From assembly GCA_030686995.1 (NCBI GenBank), contig CM060695.1:100654871-100718870 (forward strand): a DNA stretch of 64,000 nucleotides, read 5' to 3'. Each line of letters opens with the position of its first letter. The stretch's first letter is position 1. The position numbers and the translations under genes are program-made. The notes under the pieces are model-generated. The model saw only the letters and a program-made list of their open reading frames with translations, was not told the DNA's origin and made no database searches. This stretch comes from Artemisia argyi (taxonomy: Eukaryota > Streptophyta > Magnoliopsida > Asterales > Asteraceae). Positions 1 to 10,376 of this stretch are shown here, one piece after another.

Positions 1-515
1 ATACCATTCGTGGGGTGGCGTACGTACTTCCCCAACTCTATAAGCTCCTACTTCACTCCTATGTCGAGCTTGCAAGAAGCTCCTAACATGGGATCATTAG
101 AATTCGCTCATGCATTAAATACAACCATAAAAACCTAGTACGCATTGGTTCATGTTTCTTAAGACGTTCAAGCAAGTTACACTATGGAAATCTGCCAGTT
201 TTCTTAAGCCTAACATCGAAATCATTCATCCGTAACAACTATAAACAAGCAATCAACCCATAATCAACATCTAGGTTTCACTACATCTAAGCAAACACAC
301 AAGAGATCTAGCCTAGCATGTTAAAATCAAGACAAGCATAAGATATATTCAACCAACACATAGACATATTGAATGAATTGAAAGGATACTTATCTTAATT
401 GAACATGAAAGGTTTCAAAGGGTAAAAACCCTTGAAAGTACTGATAAAATCGTGCTAGGGTTTCTCCAAGTTATCCCCCTTAATTGTCCTCCCTTAATGA
501 ATGAAAATTACAAAA

Positions 516-525
516 CTATATATAG
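516..525 (-). promoter_or_regulatory. TATA box of ATH-A LTR
   Basis: CTATATATAG, a self-complementary TATA motif, lies just downstream (element sense) of the TGACG array. The same motif stands at the same place in the ATH-D LTRs (21505-21514) and the ATH-C LTR (29345-29354). ATH-F has a TATA run near 57118. Confidence 0.65.
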
Positions 526-536
526 ATTTTCCAACG

Positions 537-787
537 TGACGGCGTCAAGAAGAAAAATCTAACGCCATCAACTCGCCGCCCATAATAATATCGGATTGCC
601 TAGATCCAGATCTGACGCCGTCAAGAGTAAATTATCTCTTGGCCGTCACGTGTAATGGGACCATGACGGCCTATGGTAACGCCGTCATGCCCCTTAGTGT
701 AAAACTCTCTGGACCGTCACGGACTTTATCCACTTCACCTCTTGTAATCCTCTTGACGCCGACATGAAGAACTTGGTGACGCCGTCA
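537..787 (-). promoter_or_regulatory. Array of palindromic TGACG-N-CGTCA sites (ATH-A 3' LTR)
   Basis: Full or near-full 11-bp sites TGACGCCGTCA / TGACGGCGTCA occur at 537-547, 560-570 (decayed), 613-623, 677-687, 754-764 and 777-787. Half sites TGACG/CGTCA occur near 644, 664 and 715, and a G-box CACGTG at 647-652. TGACG is the known core bound by plant TGA-type bZIP factors (as-1 element). Here two half sites face each other across one base, repeated within 250 bp directly upstream of the TATA box, which suggests an enhancer. Binding is inferred. Confidence 0.6.
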
Positions 788-993
788 GGTACTGTTCCCA
801 GCAAGGAAAATTAAGACTTTGTCGTTTTCTTCAATTTTATGCTCCAAAAACGTCCAAAATGCTTCCTTTTCCAGAATTCACTCCAAAAGTACCTCAAATC
901 ACAAAAGGAACGATTTAGGGCAATATTTGATCAAATAAATTCAATTCTGGGCATAAATGACCCCCTAAAAATGGATCATTTTTCGCCTCATCA

Positions 994-1010
994 TATACCC
1001 TTACACTTGA
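994..1010 (-). promoter_or_regulatory. ATH-A polypurine tract
   Basis: On the element strand the tract reads AAGTGTAAGGGTATA and abuts the 3' LTR start TGATGAGG. A GAGGACAAG motif lies just upstream, as I recall from plant Athila elements. This is the expected plus-strand priming site. Confidence 0.7.
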
Positions 1011-2181
1011 GATTTTCTTGTCCTCAAGCAAATGCGCTTTTATTCTAATCAAAATACAAGTTAGGGGCATTTAACACTAATATAAAAGTAATTACAACAA
1101 ATAATCGTTCCACTAAAGACCAAAGACAAGCACGGAGGTCATATACTAGCACCTCACAAATATTGTTTAGATAGTCACATCTCTCGGGTGTAATAAAGTA
1201 TATATCACAATATGGAAATGGAAAACATCTCTCACTACCTGTCATAGCAAAATATATTACCATAGGCTTGGGAAAGGATCAAACCTCCACCACAAGGCGT
1301 AAGCACTTAGGATAAACTAACAAAGAGGTCTTTTAAAGGGTTATAACGTTAGGTGTAGGGATATGGAATACACGGTTTTGTTGGATAAAGGCAATCTTTA
1401 CTGGTGGCGAGTTAATCATCTTGATTAATTACATGTACATTATGGCGTTGCTAAGCCAAGACTAGACTTGACTTAAGCTAATAAATCAAAAATAACAAAA
1501 ACATAAAATAAACATAGAATAAAACGGGTTGGTAGTCCGTATGTTTTTCTTCTTTTCTTTTTCTATTTTTTTTATTATTATTTTTTTTTTGCATACACTC
1601 TTATCCAACCATCCAAAATAATACATCATAGGGAATGAAAATTCCCCTTACACTTGAATTTTTACATACTTTACAATAACTAATCTAATGACTCGAATTA
1701 AGATAATCAAAACACTTGGAGTACTTTTAAGATTAATGTACATATGGGGGTAATAATATGATGTTCTTCCCCATTACTCCATAACACAAGTACTTTACCC
1801 ATGAGTCCCAATCATCCCAAAACAATATGTACAAGGATATGACTCGACTTAGCAACCATGTAATCAATTAGATAATTAACTAAGGGTTTAAACAAATAAC
1901 AATAATACACTAAAGATGAGTGCATACACGAAAGGCTAAGGCGATTTGGGTGTATATTTAAGTGGGTTGGAACAAATTCTTCCTTTAAGTAAGATGCTTA
2001 AAGTTAGAAACGAAAAGATAGGCTCGGAGGGGTGTACTAGGGGTTTCGTGTACTAAAAATGAGTACAACGCTAATGGTGTGGGAAAAATTAGTTGACTTT
2101 ACTAGCCAAGTAATATGACTTAAATGGTCAAGTAATTATGATACGGGTTTAACACAAGGGTGATCCTAATGCCTCTTATCA

Positions 2182-2200
2182 TGTAGTAAATCCTACTACA
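2182..2200 (-). other. Conserved 7-bp hairpin in ATH-A 3' region
   Basis: Perfect arms TGTAGTA and TACTACA flank a 5-base loop. The same hairpin is kept at 23182-23200 (ATH-D) and 62339-62357 (ATH-F). A role in RNA folding or packaging is only a guess. Confidence 0.45.
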
Positions 2201-3443
2201 CGAATGTAGTCTCACTAGCGGTCTCGGGATGCATCACTAACGTAAGTTCTAGAATCTAAATGCTACTGGTACACTCATAAGCACTAATAGTAAATGCTTT
2301 TCCTATCAAATCTAATGGTGAACCTCACATATTTGGGTGGAAAATTTTTCTGAATGATACGGTTTTGTGCTAGTCATACAATCTCCTATCCATGAGATGC
2401 TTGCTATGGCTAAAGTTTCACTCCTAAATGTTGTAAAAAATTTTAAATTTGGCGCTAAAATTACACTAACAAGTATTTCTCATAGTTTTATTACACACCT
2501 ACCATCAAACAAACAAACTCAAGTGCAATAGTATCCTATAAGGTATCATCATTTACCCTCCCCTTACACTTAGGATGAACATTGTCCCCAATGTTCAATT
2601 AAAGAATGTAAAAGTGAAATAGGTAAAAGAATGAAATCAAATACTCCCCTGATTCGTTCGGTGTGGATAGTGCGGTAACAAGGTTAGATCTTCCTCCAAG
2701 AAAATGAACAATCAAAGTTTCCCTTCCAGAATATAAATCATCTTCTTGTCATACATAACCTGTTAAACCTGAAAAACAAACAAGGCAACCTCGCGTAAAA
2801 TCGGCGGCAATCTATATATACTAACAAATCCTAGAAAACAATGTAAGATATAATGCTTGTGGAATGAATGTTTGCAGATTTCCTGGAGTTTATAAAACTA
2901 AAGATTTAACAAAAACTTTTAGACTCCGTTAGAAAAACAAAACTGGCAAAATTTTCAGAATTTTACACATGACGCCGTCAGGAATTACTTCCTGACGCCG
3001 TCAGAAGTGATCTGCAGAAATCTTTACGTTAAGTTTCCGGAAAATTTTTAGAAAAACTTATGTCCTACTTCCTGGAAAATCCTGCAAAACATCATTATGA
3101 TTGAATACAAGCATTTGACTCTAACAAATACGAATATACATGTCCATTTAAAATTGTGGAGAATCATGATCAATTTTGTTTCTTAAAAACATATTTGGGG
3201 TTTCCCCTTACACTTATCTTTTGCGAAATACCTTTGGATGAAGTTAAGACTAAGTCAAACGACAAAATAAAGTATTTTCACCATTTTATTTTTGAAACAT
3301 GATCTACCAACAATAAAAATAAAGCATGCATACGGAAACAAATAACAATCAAACAAATAAAAATCACACAAGCATGGGTTGCCTCCCAAGAAGCGCTTTT
3401 CTTTATTTACGAGTCTTGTAGCTAGACTCAAGGTCATAGGCAA

Positions 3444-4145
3444 TTACGTGACCTCATCGTTGGTCTCACTTTCTAGGTCATCTCCTATATCAGTTTTGTA
3501 TTCCGGACCTAGTTGCAAGCATTCTTTGTAGAAACCAAGTATTCTATTCATAACATATTCTACTCCTCTACGTCTATCCTCATCATTCCTATAGTAAACC
3601 GCTTGTTTGTGTTCCCTTTCTATGTTTGATAGGAGGCGGTATTGTTCAATCTTATAGGGCATTTGGCAAGCAATCTCATCATTCTCTTCCTTGAACCTAA
3701 CTATCCCTAGAGTCGGATCATAACTCATCTTAGAGGCCTCAACGAACGGTTTTCCGAACACTACTTGACTAAGGCAATCATCTATCACCGGACGAGTATC
3801 CTCCTCTATCACAAAGTCGGTCTCATAAGTGAAGTTTCCAACAATCACATGCAATCCTTTCACTCTTCCTACAAAATTACTTATCAAATTCTTGTTGGGC
3901 ATCATACTATAACCAAGTTGCTTCTTCATTACCCAATTATTATAAGTCCTAGTCATGATGTTTATAGGAGACCTAGGATCGATATAAGCTTTCCATACAT
4001 GCATATGCCCAATGTTGCATGGTATGTTGATGTTAGAGGGATCACCTACTTTAATAAGGGGTGAACCAAGGATATATGGTGTCTCGGGGATCACTGAATA
4101 AATCCTTGTGATATTCCCGTTCTTCCTTGGTGGGCAACTTATCAA
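3444..4145 (-). pseudogene. ATH-A retropepsin-like (Pro) region of Gag-Pro
   Basis: This 233-aa reading frame carries the protease-like domain that follows Gag. Visible landmarks are the segment IPCNIGHMHVWKAYIDPRSP, where the aspartyl-protease turn would be expected (the usual DSG/DTG is replaced by IDPRS), GRVKGLHVIVGNFTYETDF, and LSQVVFGKPFVE. The C-terminus is acidic and ends NDEVT, as in ATH-D and ATH-F. It overlaps the upstream gag frame (ends at 4051) in another frame, so one frameshift lies at about 4050-4140. Catalytic activity is doubtful because the canonical triad is absent. Proteins of this type are sometimes called MAK10-like in Asteraceae annotation, a label I consider wrong. 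Confidence 0.7.
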
Positions 4146-5617
4146 AGTACTTTTCTATGTTTTCTACTTCCTCTAACTTTTCTCCCTTATTAACCTCAAC
4201 TTCCTTAATCTCATCCCTAGTCTCGGTTTCTATTCCAACTTCATTCTTGTCACTTCCTTCTATATCTTTATCTTTTGGCTTAATAGTGACAACATTGACA
4301 AAGTGGACGTTTTTGGATGACGAGGGGTCCTTAATTTGGATTCCGCTATTGGCGTCCCTAGTGTCCTTCCTAGGTGTAGTTAACGCTTGGTTGTTGAGGG
4401 CTTTCAACAAGTTGTCAATCTTATTGGTCATCTCCATTTGTTGTTGATTGAATTCGGTTTCAAACTTAGCTATGCGAGCTTCTTGAGATGCCATAAACTT
4501 GGACATCAATCCTTCAAGATTATTGGTACTACCATAGTTATTAGAAGGATTGTTGTTGAAAGTGCGGTTGGAGGGTGGACCGTTTGGTTGGTAACGATTA
4601 GGCGGATTGGAAGAATTGTTTTGGTTTTGTTTCCACCTAAGGTTCGGGTGATTTTTCCAAGAAGGATTGTAGGAATCACCATAAGGGTTTGGCTCAGATT
4701 TGAAAGTGTACCACTTATCTCTCACTTCGTCGGTACGCGAAGATGCGTAGTCCGCAAAAGCTGTTTCGGGGAGTTCCACGCAATCACGAGTGTCATGGGG
4801 ACCACTACATAATTCGCATGAAGAAGTGATTTTGTTCACTTGGCTTGAAGGCTTAGGAGCTTCGTAAGATTTCATGAGAAACTTGAATTGGTCCTCAAGT
4901 TCCATGATCCTACGGTCGGGAGTGCTAGAATTGTTCGAAGGCAAAGATATTGCCTTGACCGTTTTGTTCAAATCACGGGGATCATTCCAACTTTCGTTGT
5001 CATAGAGAGCAAGATCTTCTATGATTTCCCATGATTCTTCTGCACTAAGATCACGTAGCTTACCACCGGCCGATTGGTCAATGGTTCGCCTTGTGGAGAG
5101 ATCGATATGGTCATAGAAGATTTGGACTTGGAGCCAAAGATCTATGCCATGATGAGGGACTTTTTGGAGTAAGTCCTTGAAACGAGTCCATGCTTCATAT
5201 AGAGTTTCACCTTGACGTTGTTGGAACATCAAGATATCATTTCTAAGCTTGGTAGTTCTCCCCGGTGGGAAAAATTGAGCAAGGAAACGAGTGGTGAGAT
5301 CATCCCATGAGGTGATGGATCCCGCGGTTAAACGTTCAAGCCATTGACTAGCTTGATCACGTAGAGAGAATTGGAATAGGCGTAATCGGGTCGACTCTTA
5401 GTTGTAACATCAAGATCTATAGAATCTACGATTTTAAGGAAGTCCTTGAGATGTAGGTTAGGATCTTCGGAACGAAGTCCATGGAGTGCACATCCGCTTT
5501 GCACCAACCGGATGGTGTCGGATCGCAAGGGGGACACATTGGCTCCTTGAGTGTGCTCAATAGTGTTTCGATAACCTTGGTGGCTAGGACGGGAATACTC
5601 TCCTAGGGTTTGGGGCC
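4051..5617 (-). pseudogene. ATH-A Gag (main part), frameshifted
   Basis: Retrotransposon Gag core: RSDTIRLVQSGCALHGLRSE, a FFPPGRTTKLRNDI segment and VPHHGIDLWLQVQIFYDHID. Then follow a CX2CX3HX4C knuckle (CELCSGPHDTRDC), an Asn/Pro-rich stretch, and a probable coiled coil near FMASQEARIAKFETEF. The reading frame changes near 5390-5405 within DVTTKS, relative to ATH-C, because of a small deletion. It ends in a third frame change before Pro. The segment from 5618 upward is displaced by TEK-1, and the N-terminus continues at 18393-18460. In an intact element this would form the capsid-like particle in the cytoplasm. Confidence 0.8.
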
Positions 5618-5622
5618 TAAGA
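5618..5622. repeat. TEK-1 target site duplication (left)
   Basis: TAAGA here and at 18388-18392 directly flank TEK-1. The uninterrupted site is visible in ATH-C near 28136 as GGGGCCTAAGAG. Confidence 0.9.
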
Positions 5623-6590
5623 TATAACACCCCCAAAATCGATCAATACAGCGGAAGACTTAAAATGTCAGCGGAAGACTTTTGGGGTATTATATTGTGG
5701 ATCTTTCGTCACAATTATAGAAAACGATTCAAGTGATCATTTTAAGTTTTATTTAAAATACCAAATATTCATAATTCCAACAGAATTCGTTATTCAACAA
5801 CAAGTTTTATTTAAAAAGAAATAAACGTTTCTTTATTTGCCCACTTCGTGCCGTTGCCATCCATTCCATTTAGTTACCTGAGATAAACATGCTAAATGTC
5901 AACAAAAGTTGAGTGAAATTCATAGGTTTATATTTAAGAGTTTGAACACAAGAGATAGATGTTTATTGTAATATCGATACAAATAAACAAGTTAGAAATC
6001 ACATTCATTATTGCATTAAGCTCATGACACTCAACGATTCAACAGACATCAATATTTTCGTAATAATGATGTAAAATATATAGCCCCCAAGATAGGTATT
6101 TGCCAGTAACCTATTATATTCAAATAACGTGCATTTGGTGACTTTCCTCTAGCAACCAAATGGGGATTGTCAATCCCTAATAGATCTATTCACAATTATT
6201 TACGTTCACTTTTCAAGTGATTAAGGTTCATGATCGAGGGACTTTTGGCAATAGCTACTTAAGCAATAATAAGATCAGGAAAAGACTTGTGTTCGGTTTT
6301 TGAGCATGTATCCCCCCCCACAGAAATCAGTTAAGTGTGGGCTATGAACTCACCTTAGTAGGATAGTAGAACAATTGTAATCTCAACGATGCAAGGCAAC
6401 GGCTTCACACACAACCTAAAAGATATGGCACGTTTCAGTTCTTAAGTCTCGTTTTATTGCGAACGTTTATTATTAATTATAAGAAATCGATAAAGTGCAT
6501 ACGTGATGTGTTACGTCGTATAAAAATAAATAATGGTTACGTATTGTTTTATTCGTCTAAATTCGTTTATCGTTATATAAGTTTTATTTG

Positions 6591-6593
<3 letters not shown>

Positions 6594-6683
<90 letters not shown>
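6594..6683. repeat. (TA)n microsatellite in TEK-1 3' LTR
   Basis: About 45 TA units. The other LTR has a slightly longer run at 16047-16143. It generates a spurious YIYIYI reading frame. Confidence 0.95.
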
Positions 6684-6686
<3 letters not shown>

Positions 6687-7841
6687 AGTTACGTTTTATT
6701 ATTTATCGTTTTAATTAAAATATATATATAAGTATAAATATATATAAAGTTTTTATTAAAATCAATATTACCATTCAATCCTTCATGTTTCTCAATTTTA
6801 CACTTTTTACCCTTAACGGAAAACATTTACGTCGTTAGTCCAAAAATTATATATATTTACATTTTTAGTCAAAATATCAAATATTTACATTCATTATCCC
6901 TAAGTTTTAATATTTACAGTTTATACCCTTTAGAAAAACAGTTTTTATACTTTTCACCCAAAGTTTATAATTTTGACAATTTTAGTCCCTAACTCTCGTA
7001 CATTTGCAAAAATGGTCCAAACTTTACCAAATTCAAAACTTAGCATTTTTATTAGTTCAATAAGCTCAAAACATTTAGAAAAGTTTAATCCAACAGCTTA
7101 TTAGCTTATTATTAGCTTATTTTGTTAATTGGGCTTAACGAGCCAATATAAGGGTCCAATAACGATTTTTGATCCAAAGGGTTTGGGGGTATACTTGTTT
7201 AGTCGAAATCCATCATTTTAAGTTATAACATCATTTCAAAACAGCTTATACTCCTAGCTTATCATAATAAGCTAAAACAAGCTTTTTGGGCTTTTAGGCC
7301 CACGTAAGGTTTTAAAGTTTCTGAAAACAGTTTCAATGTCGGTTTACTTTGGGTCTCGTTTAGTGATCAAATGAAGTTGTTAAGTCGTACTATTTATCAT
7401 TCTTGTTTCAATTTCAAGTAAACAATTAGGTCGTGTAAAAATAACGATGGGTCGTGTATTGAAATCAAACATGACGAGGCCAAAGTGTAGGGTTAAAACT
7501 CGATACGCAAAAATTATAGAAGTTCAAAATAATTCTAAGTCTTTTAGTGAGTAACATGCATGTCTTATACGCCTTAAGATCGTATGGTTTTTAGTATTTA
7601 AACATAGATATAAACTTGAAATAATTATGTAAGCTCGTTTGTGACTTAGTAAACGTGTAGAATAACAAATATTACACATGTGTGACGTTTTAGTTTCACG
7701 TTTTAATTAGGTAAAGTGTTCGTGCAAAAACAAGGAATACGTATATATATATAATGAAAATAACGATTTGAAGTCTCACCTCACCTCAAAAGGTGGAGTA
7801 AAACGAGACGTATGGTTCGTGGGATGGTTCAAAAGCTCCGT

Positions 7842-7883
7842 GGTTCACTTCAAGCCTTCGATGGTTCACTTCAAGCCTTCGAT
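7842..7883. repeat. 21-bp tandem duplication in TEK-1 LTR
   Basis: Two adjacent copies of a 21-base unit beginning GGTTCACTTCAAG. The same pair is in the other TEK-1 LTR (about 17299-17340) but not in TEK-2, so it is specific to this lineage. Confidence 0.85.
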
Positions 7884-8929
7884 GGTTCACTTATAAGCTT
7901 GCTACTCGCTCCTTGGTTCTCTTGCTTCGTGGTTCCCTTGTGCACTCCGTAGGGCTTCAAATGTAGCTTTTGTGTGTCTCGTTTGTGTGAGTTTTGGTAC
8001 GTACAAGTGTGCTTCAAATTGTGAGTGCATGTGCTTGTTATATATTGCGTTTTAAGATACGTGGGATCATAGGAACGATTTGGTTCCATGTTAAGCAAAT
8101 AGTATCGCCTTATTACTTGTCCAATGACGTGCGTACAAACCAAGTATCCTTGTGATACATTCCTGACACAATCTCTGTTCATATGCTCGTGATAGGGGAG
8201 AAGGGGAGGTGTGGAAGAGTAATCATGCCACGATTTGGCCTTATCTCCTTGGAGGGTTCATGTCTTAGCTTTGATCGTTTTTAGTGGTAGTAACGAAAGC
8301 ATGTGAGTAAAACTTTGGTCTCGTATGATTCTTGGGCCGTAGATAATCCAAAATGTGCAAAAATATAGGTTCGTTATGTGTAGGAATCGTTAGATATTAG
8401 GGTGCGTTTGAGGGTGTCGAGGTGTGTTTGCAAAAGAAAGAAATAACTAAAAGGGTGCGTTTGGGCTTTGAGCCTGGTGGGCTTGTGGTTTTTGTATCGG
8501 CCCAAAACAAAAGAAAAATAAAAGAAGTCCGTTTGGTTGTGTGGTGGATTACGCGGCCCAAAGGGTGTTGGGGGCCCACCTGAGGTGTCTCGATTATCGT
8601 GTCGAAGTTCAAAAATATTAGTGAGCGTTCTCGGGAAGTTTCGTAGGTTCGGGGAATATATAAATAGTATACGTTATTTAGACGAAACGTATTATTAAAT
8701 ATAAACGCGTTATATATTTATCGTTCGCAATAATTATAGGCAACCTAGGTTGTGTGTAAGCATCGTTCCTGGGTAAAACGGTCATTCATAGTTATCGTAG
8801 TGGTTCAATATCAAGCCATATCATAAAAAAAAATTTTGTTACCCGTAAAATGGTGTTAAATTATCGTAACGTCGTTTTATTTATTCGTATGCATTTACTA
8901 ATCGTAAGGGAAATTTACGAGAGGTTACA

Positions 8930-8945
8930 TTACCTACCTCTTACA
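8930..8945 (-). promoter_or_regulatory. TEK-1 polypurine tract
   Basis: On the element strand AAGAGGTAGGTAA directly precedes the LTR start TGTAACC. The same tract stands at 43953-43968 in TEK-2. Confidence 0.75.
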
Positions 8946-8993
8946 GGGAATTCCGTCCCGGAATTGTAGTCTAAGATAGTTGTCTAGGGTGTC

Positions 8994-10376
8994 TTAGGTG
9001 AAGAGATGTGGGTACTTGGAGCGAATCTGATCCTCGCACTCCCAGGTATATTCCGGTCCTCGCTTGGAGTCCCAACGAACTTTGACAATAGGGATACGGT
9101 TTTGTTTTAGTCGTTTGACTTCTCTATCCATGATTTCTATGGGTTCCTCGGTAAAGATAAGGTTATCATCTAGTCGAATCTCTTTCAATGGAATCACGAG
9201 AGATTCATCGGATAAACACTTCTTAAGGTTTGACACATGAAAGGTTTCGTGAATCCGACTAAGTTCTTTGGGTAGTTCTAGTCTATAAGCCACGGGTCCT
9301 ATCCTTTCCAGGATTTTGAACGGACCGATGTATCTGGGGTTCAACTTTCCATGCTTTCCAAATCGTACCATTCCCTTCCAGGGAGATACTTTCAATAAGA
9401 CTCTGTCTCCTATTTGAAATTCCATCGGTTTCCTTTTTAGGTCCGCGTAGCTTTTCTGTCGGTCTCGGGCTGCTTGTAATCGTTGCTTAATCTAAACAAT
9501 TTTCTCAGTTGTTTCCCGAACAAGGTCTGGTCCTATAAGTTGTCTTTCTCCGACTTCTGTCCAACAGACGGGCGATCTGCACTTTCTACCATACAGTGCT
9601 TCGAATGGTGCTGCTTTTATACTGGCGTGGTAACTATTGTTGTATGAAAACTCTGCTAATGGTAAGTGCTTATCCCAACCTTTTCCAAAATCAATAATGC
9701 ATGCTCGGAGCATATCTTCCAAGGTTTGGATAGTTCTTTCACTTTGACCATCAGTTTGAGGGTGGTATGCTGTGCTCATATCTAGTTTAGTTCCTAAGGC
9801 TTTCTGTAATGATTTCCAAAAGTGTGAGGTGAAACGACTATCTCGATCCGAGATAATCGAGATTGGTACTCCATGTCGAGTGACAATTTCCTTCACATAT
9901 ATCTGAGCTAGTGTATTCATCTCATCGGTTTCTTTGATGGGTATAAAATGAGCGGATTTTGTTAGACGATCCACAATAACCCATATTGTGTCGTGTCCGG
10001 ATGAGGTTCTTGGGAGTTTGGTGACGAAGTCCATAGTGATTCGTTCCCATTTCCACATAGGAAGTTCTGGTTGTACAAGTAAGCCTGAAGGTTTCTGATG
10101 TTCTGCCTTTACCCTTGAACATGTTAAACATTTACTGACATATTCTGCGATGTCAGCCTTCATGTTTGGCCACCAATATAGTCTCTTTAAATCCTGATAC
10201 ATCTTGTCGGAACCTGGATGAATGGAGTATTTTGACTTGTGGGACTCGTACATGATGAGTTCACGAATACCTCCAATCATAGGGATCCAACTTCTGTCCT
10301 TGAAACACAGTGTTCCATCGGATTTCTTCACGAAACCATTCTTATTCTCGGGCATACCGTAAATCTTTTCTTTGGG
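8994..10376 (-). pseudogene. TEK-1 integrase with chromodomain-like C-terminus
   Basis: From the N-terminus: a zinc-binding HHCC region ([10 protein letters not shown] ... [11 protein letters not shown]), then the catalytic core with [25 protein letters not shown] and [16 protein letters not shown] supplying the D,D,E residues. A GPF/Y-type segment ([19 protein letters not shown]) follows, and last a chromodomain-type tail ([12 protein letters not shown] ... [16 protein letters not shown]). A TAG at 9492-9494 replaces a Lys codon present in TEK-2, leaving 287-aa and 143-aa open segments in one frame. The N-terminal boundary is the TGA at 10377 shared with TEK-2. Integrase inserts the cDNA in the nucleus; the chromodomain is thought to direct it to heterochromatin. 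Confidence 0.9.

Larger units (their letters stand above)
1..993 (-). repeat. ATH-A 3' LTR (partial)
   Basis: Matches 19079-20071 without a length change. It ends in CGCCTCATCA, so the LTR starts TGATGAGGCG on the element strand. It contains the promoter region: a TGACG-N-CGTCA array and a TATA box. The small ORF at 839-1048 lies inside it and is not considered a gene. Confidence 0.9.
994..3443 (-). other. ATH-A conserved 3' non-coding region
   Basis: About 2.4 kb between the gag-pro stop and the 3' LTR without a convincing ORF. It is closely matched in ATH-D (21950-24436) and in ATH-F (61098-63391). Contents: a TTGGGAGGCAACCCA stem-loop just after the ORF (about 3372-3390), a pair of TGACGCCGTCA sites (2970-2980, 2993-3003), a hairpin (2182-2200), a T-rich tract on the + strand (about 1545-1591), and four PPT-like CCCTTACACTT motifs (998, 1645, 2561, 3205). 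Small ORFs such as 1045-1263 have no recognised domain and are open in only some copies. Confidence 0.75.
5623..8929 (-). repeat. TEK-1 3' LTR
   Basis: Nearly identical to 15077-18387. On the element strand it begins TGTAACCTCTCG and ends GGGGGTGTTATA, so the 3' terminus is TA rather than the usual CA. It contains a TA microsatellite (6594-6683) and a 21-bp tandem pair (7842-7883). ORFs at 6457-6684, 7871-8182 and 8397-8612 are LTR sequence, not genes. Confidence 0.92.

Noticed and set aside
537..787. Regularly recurring short repeats resembling a CRISPR array
   Set aside because: The unit is only 11 bp, spacing is irregular, it lies in a plant LTR promoter, and no cas genes are present.
3444..4145. 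Label MAK10-like protein for the Gag-Pro ORFs
   Set aside because: I recall such names in automatic annotation, but the sequence is retrotransposon Gag plus a retropepsin-like domain between LTRs.
6457..6684. ORFs rich in YIYIYI (also 15910-16188, 42419-42661, 42550-42747)
   Set aside because: They are translations of TA microsatellites inside Tekay LTRs.
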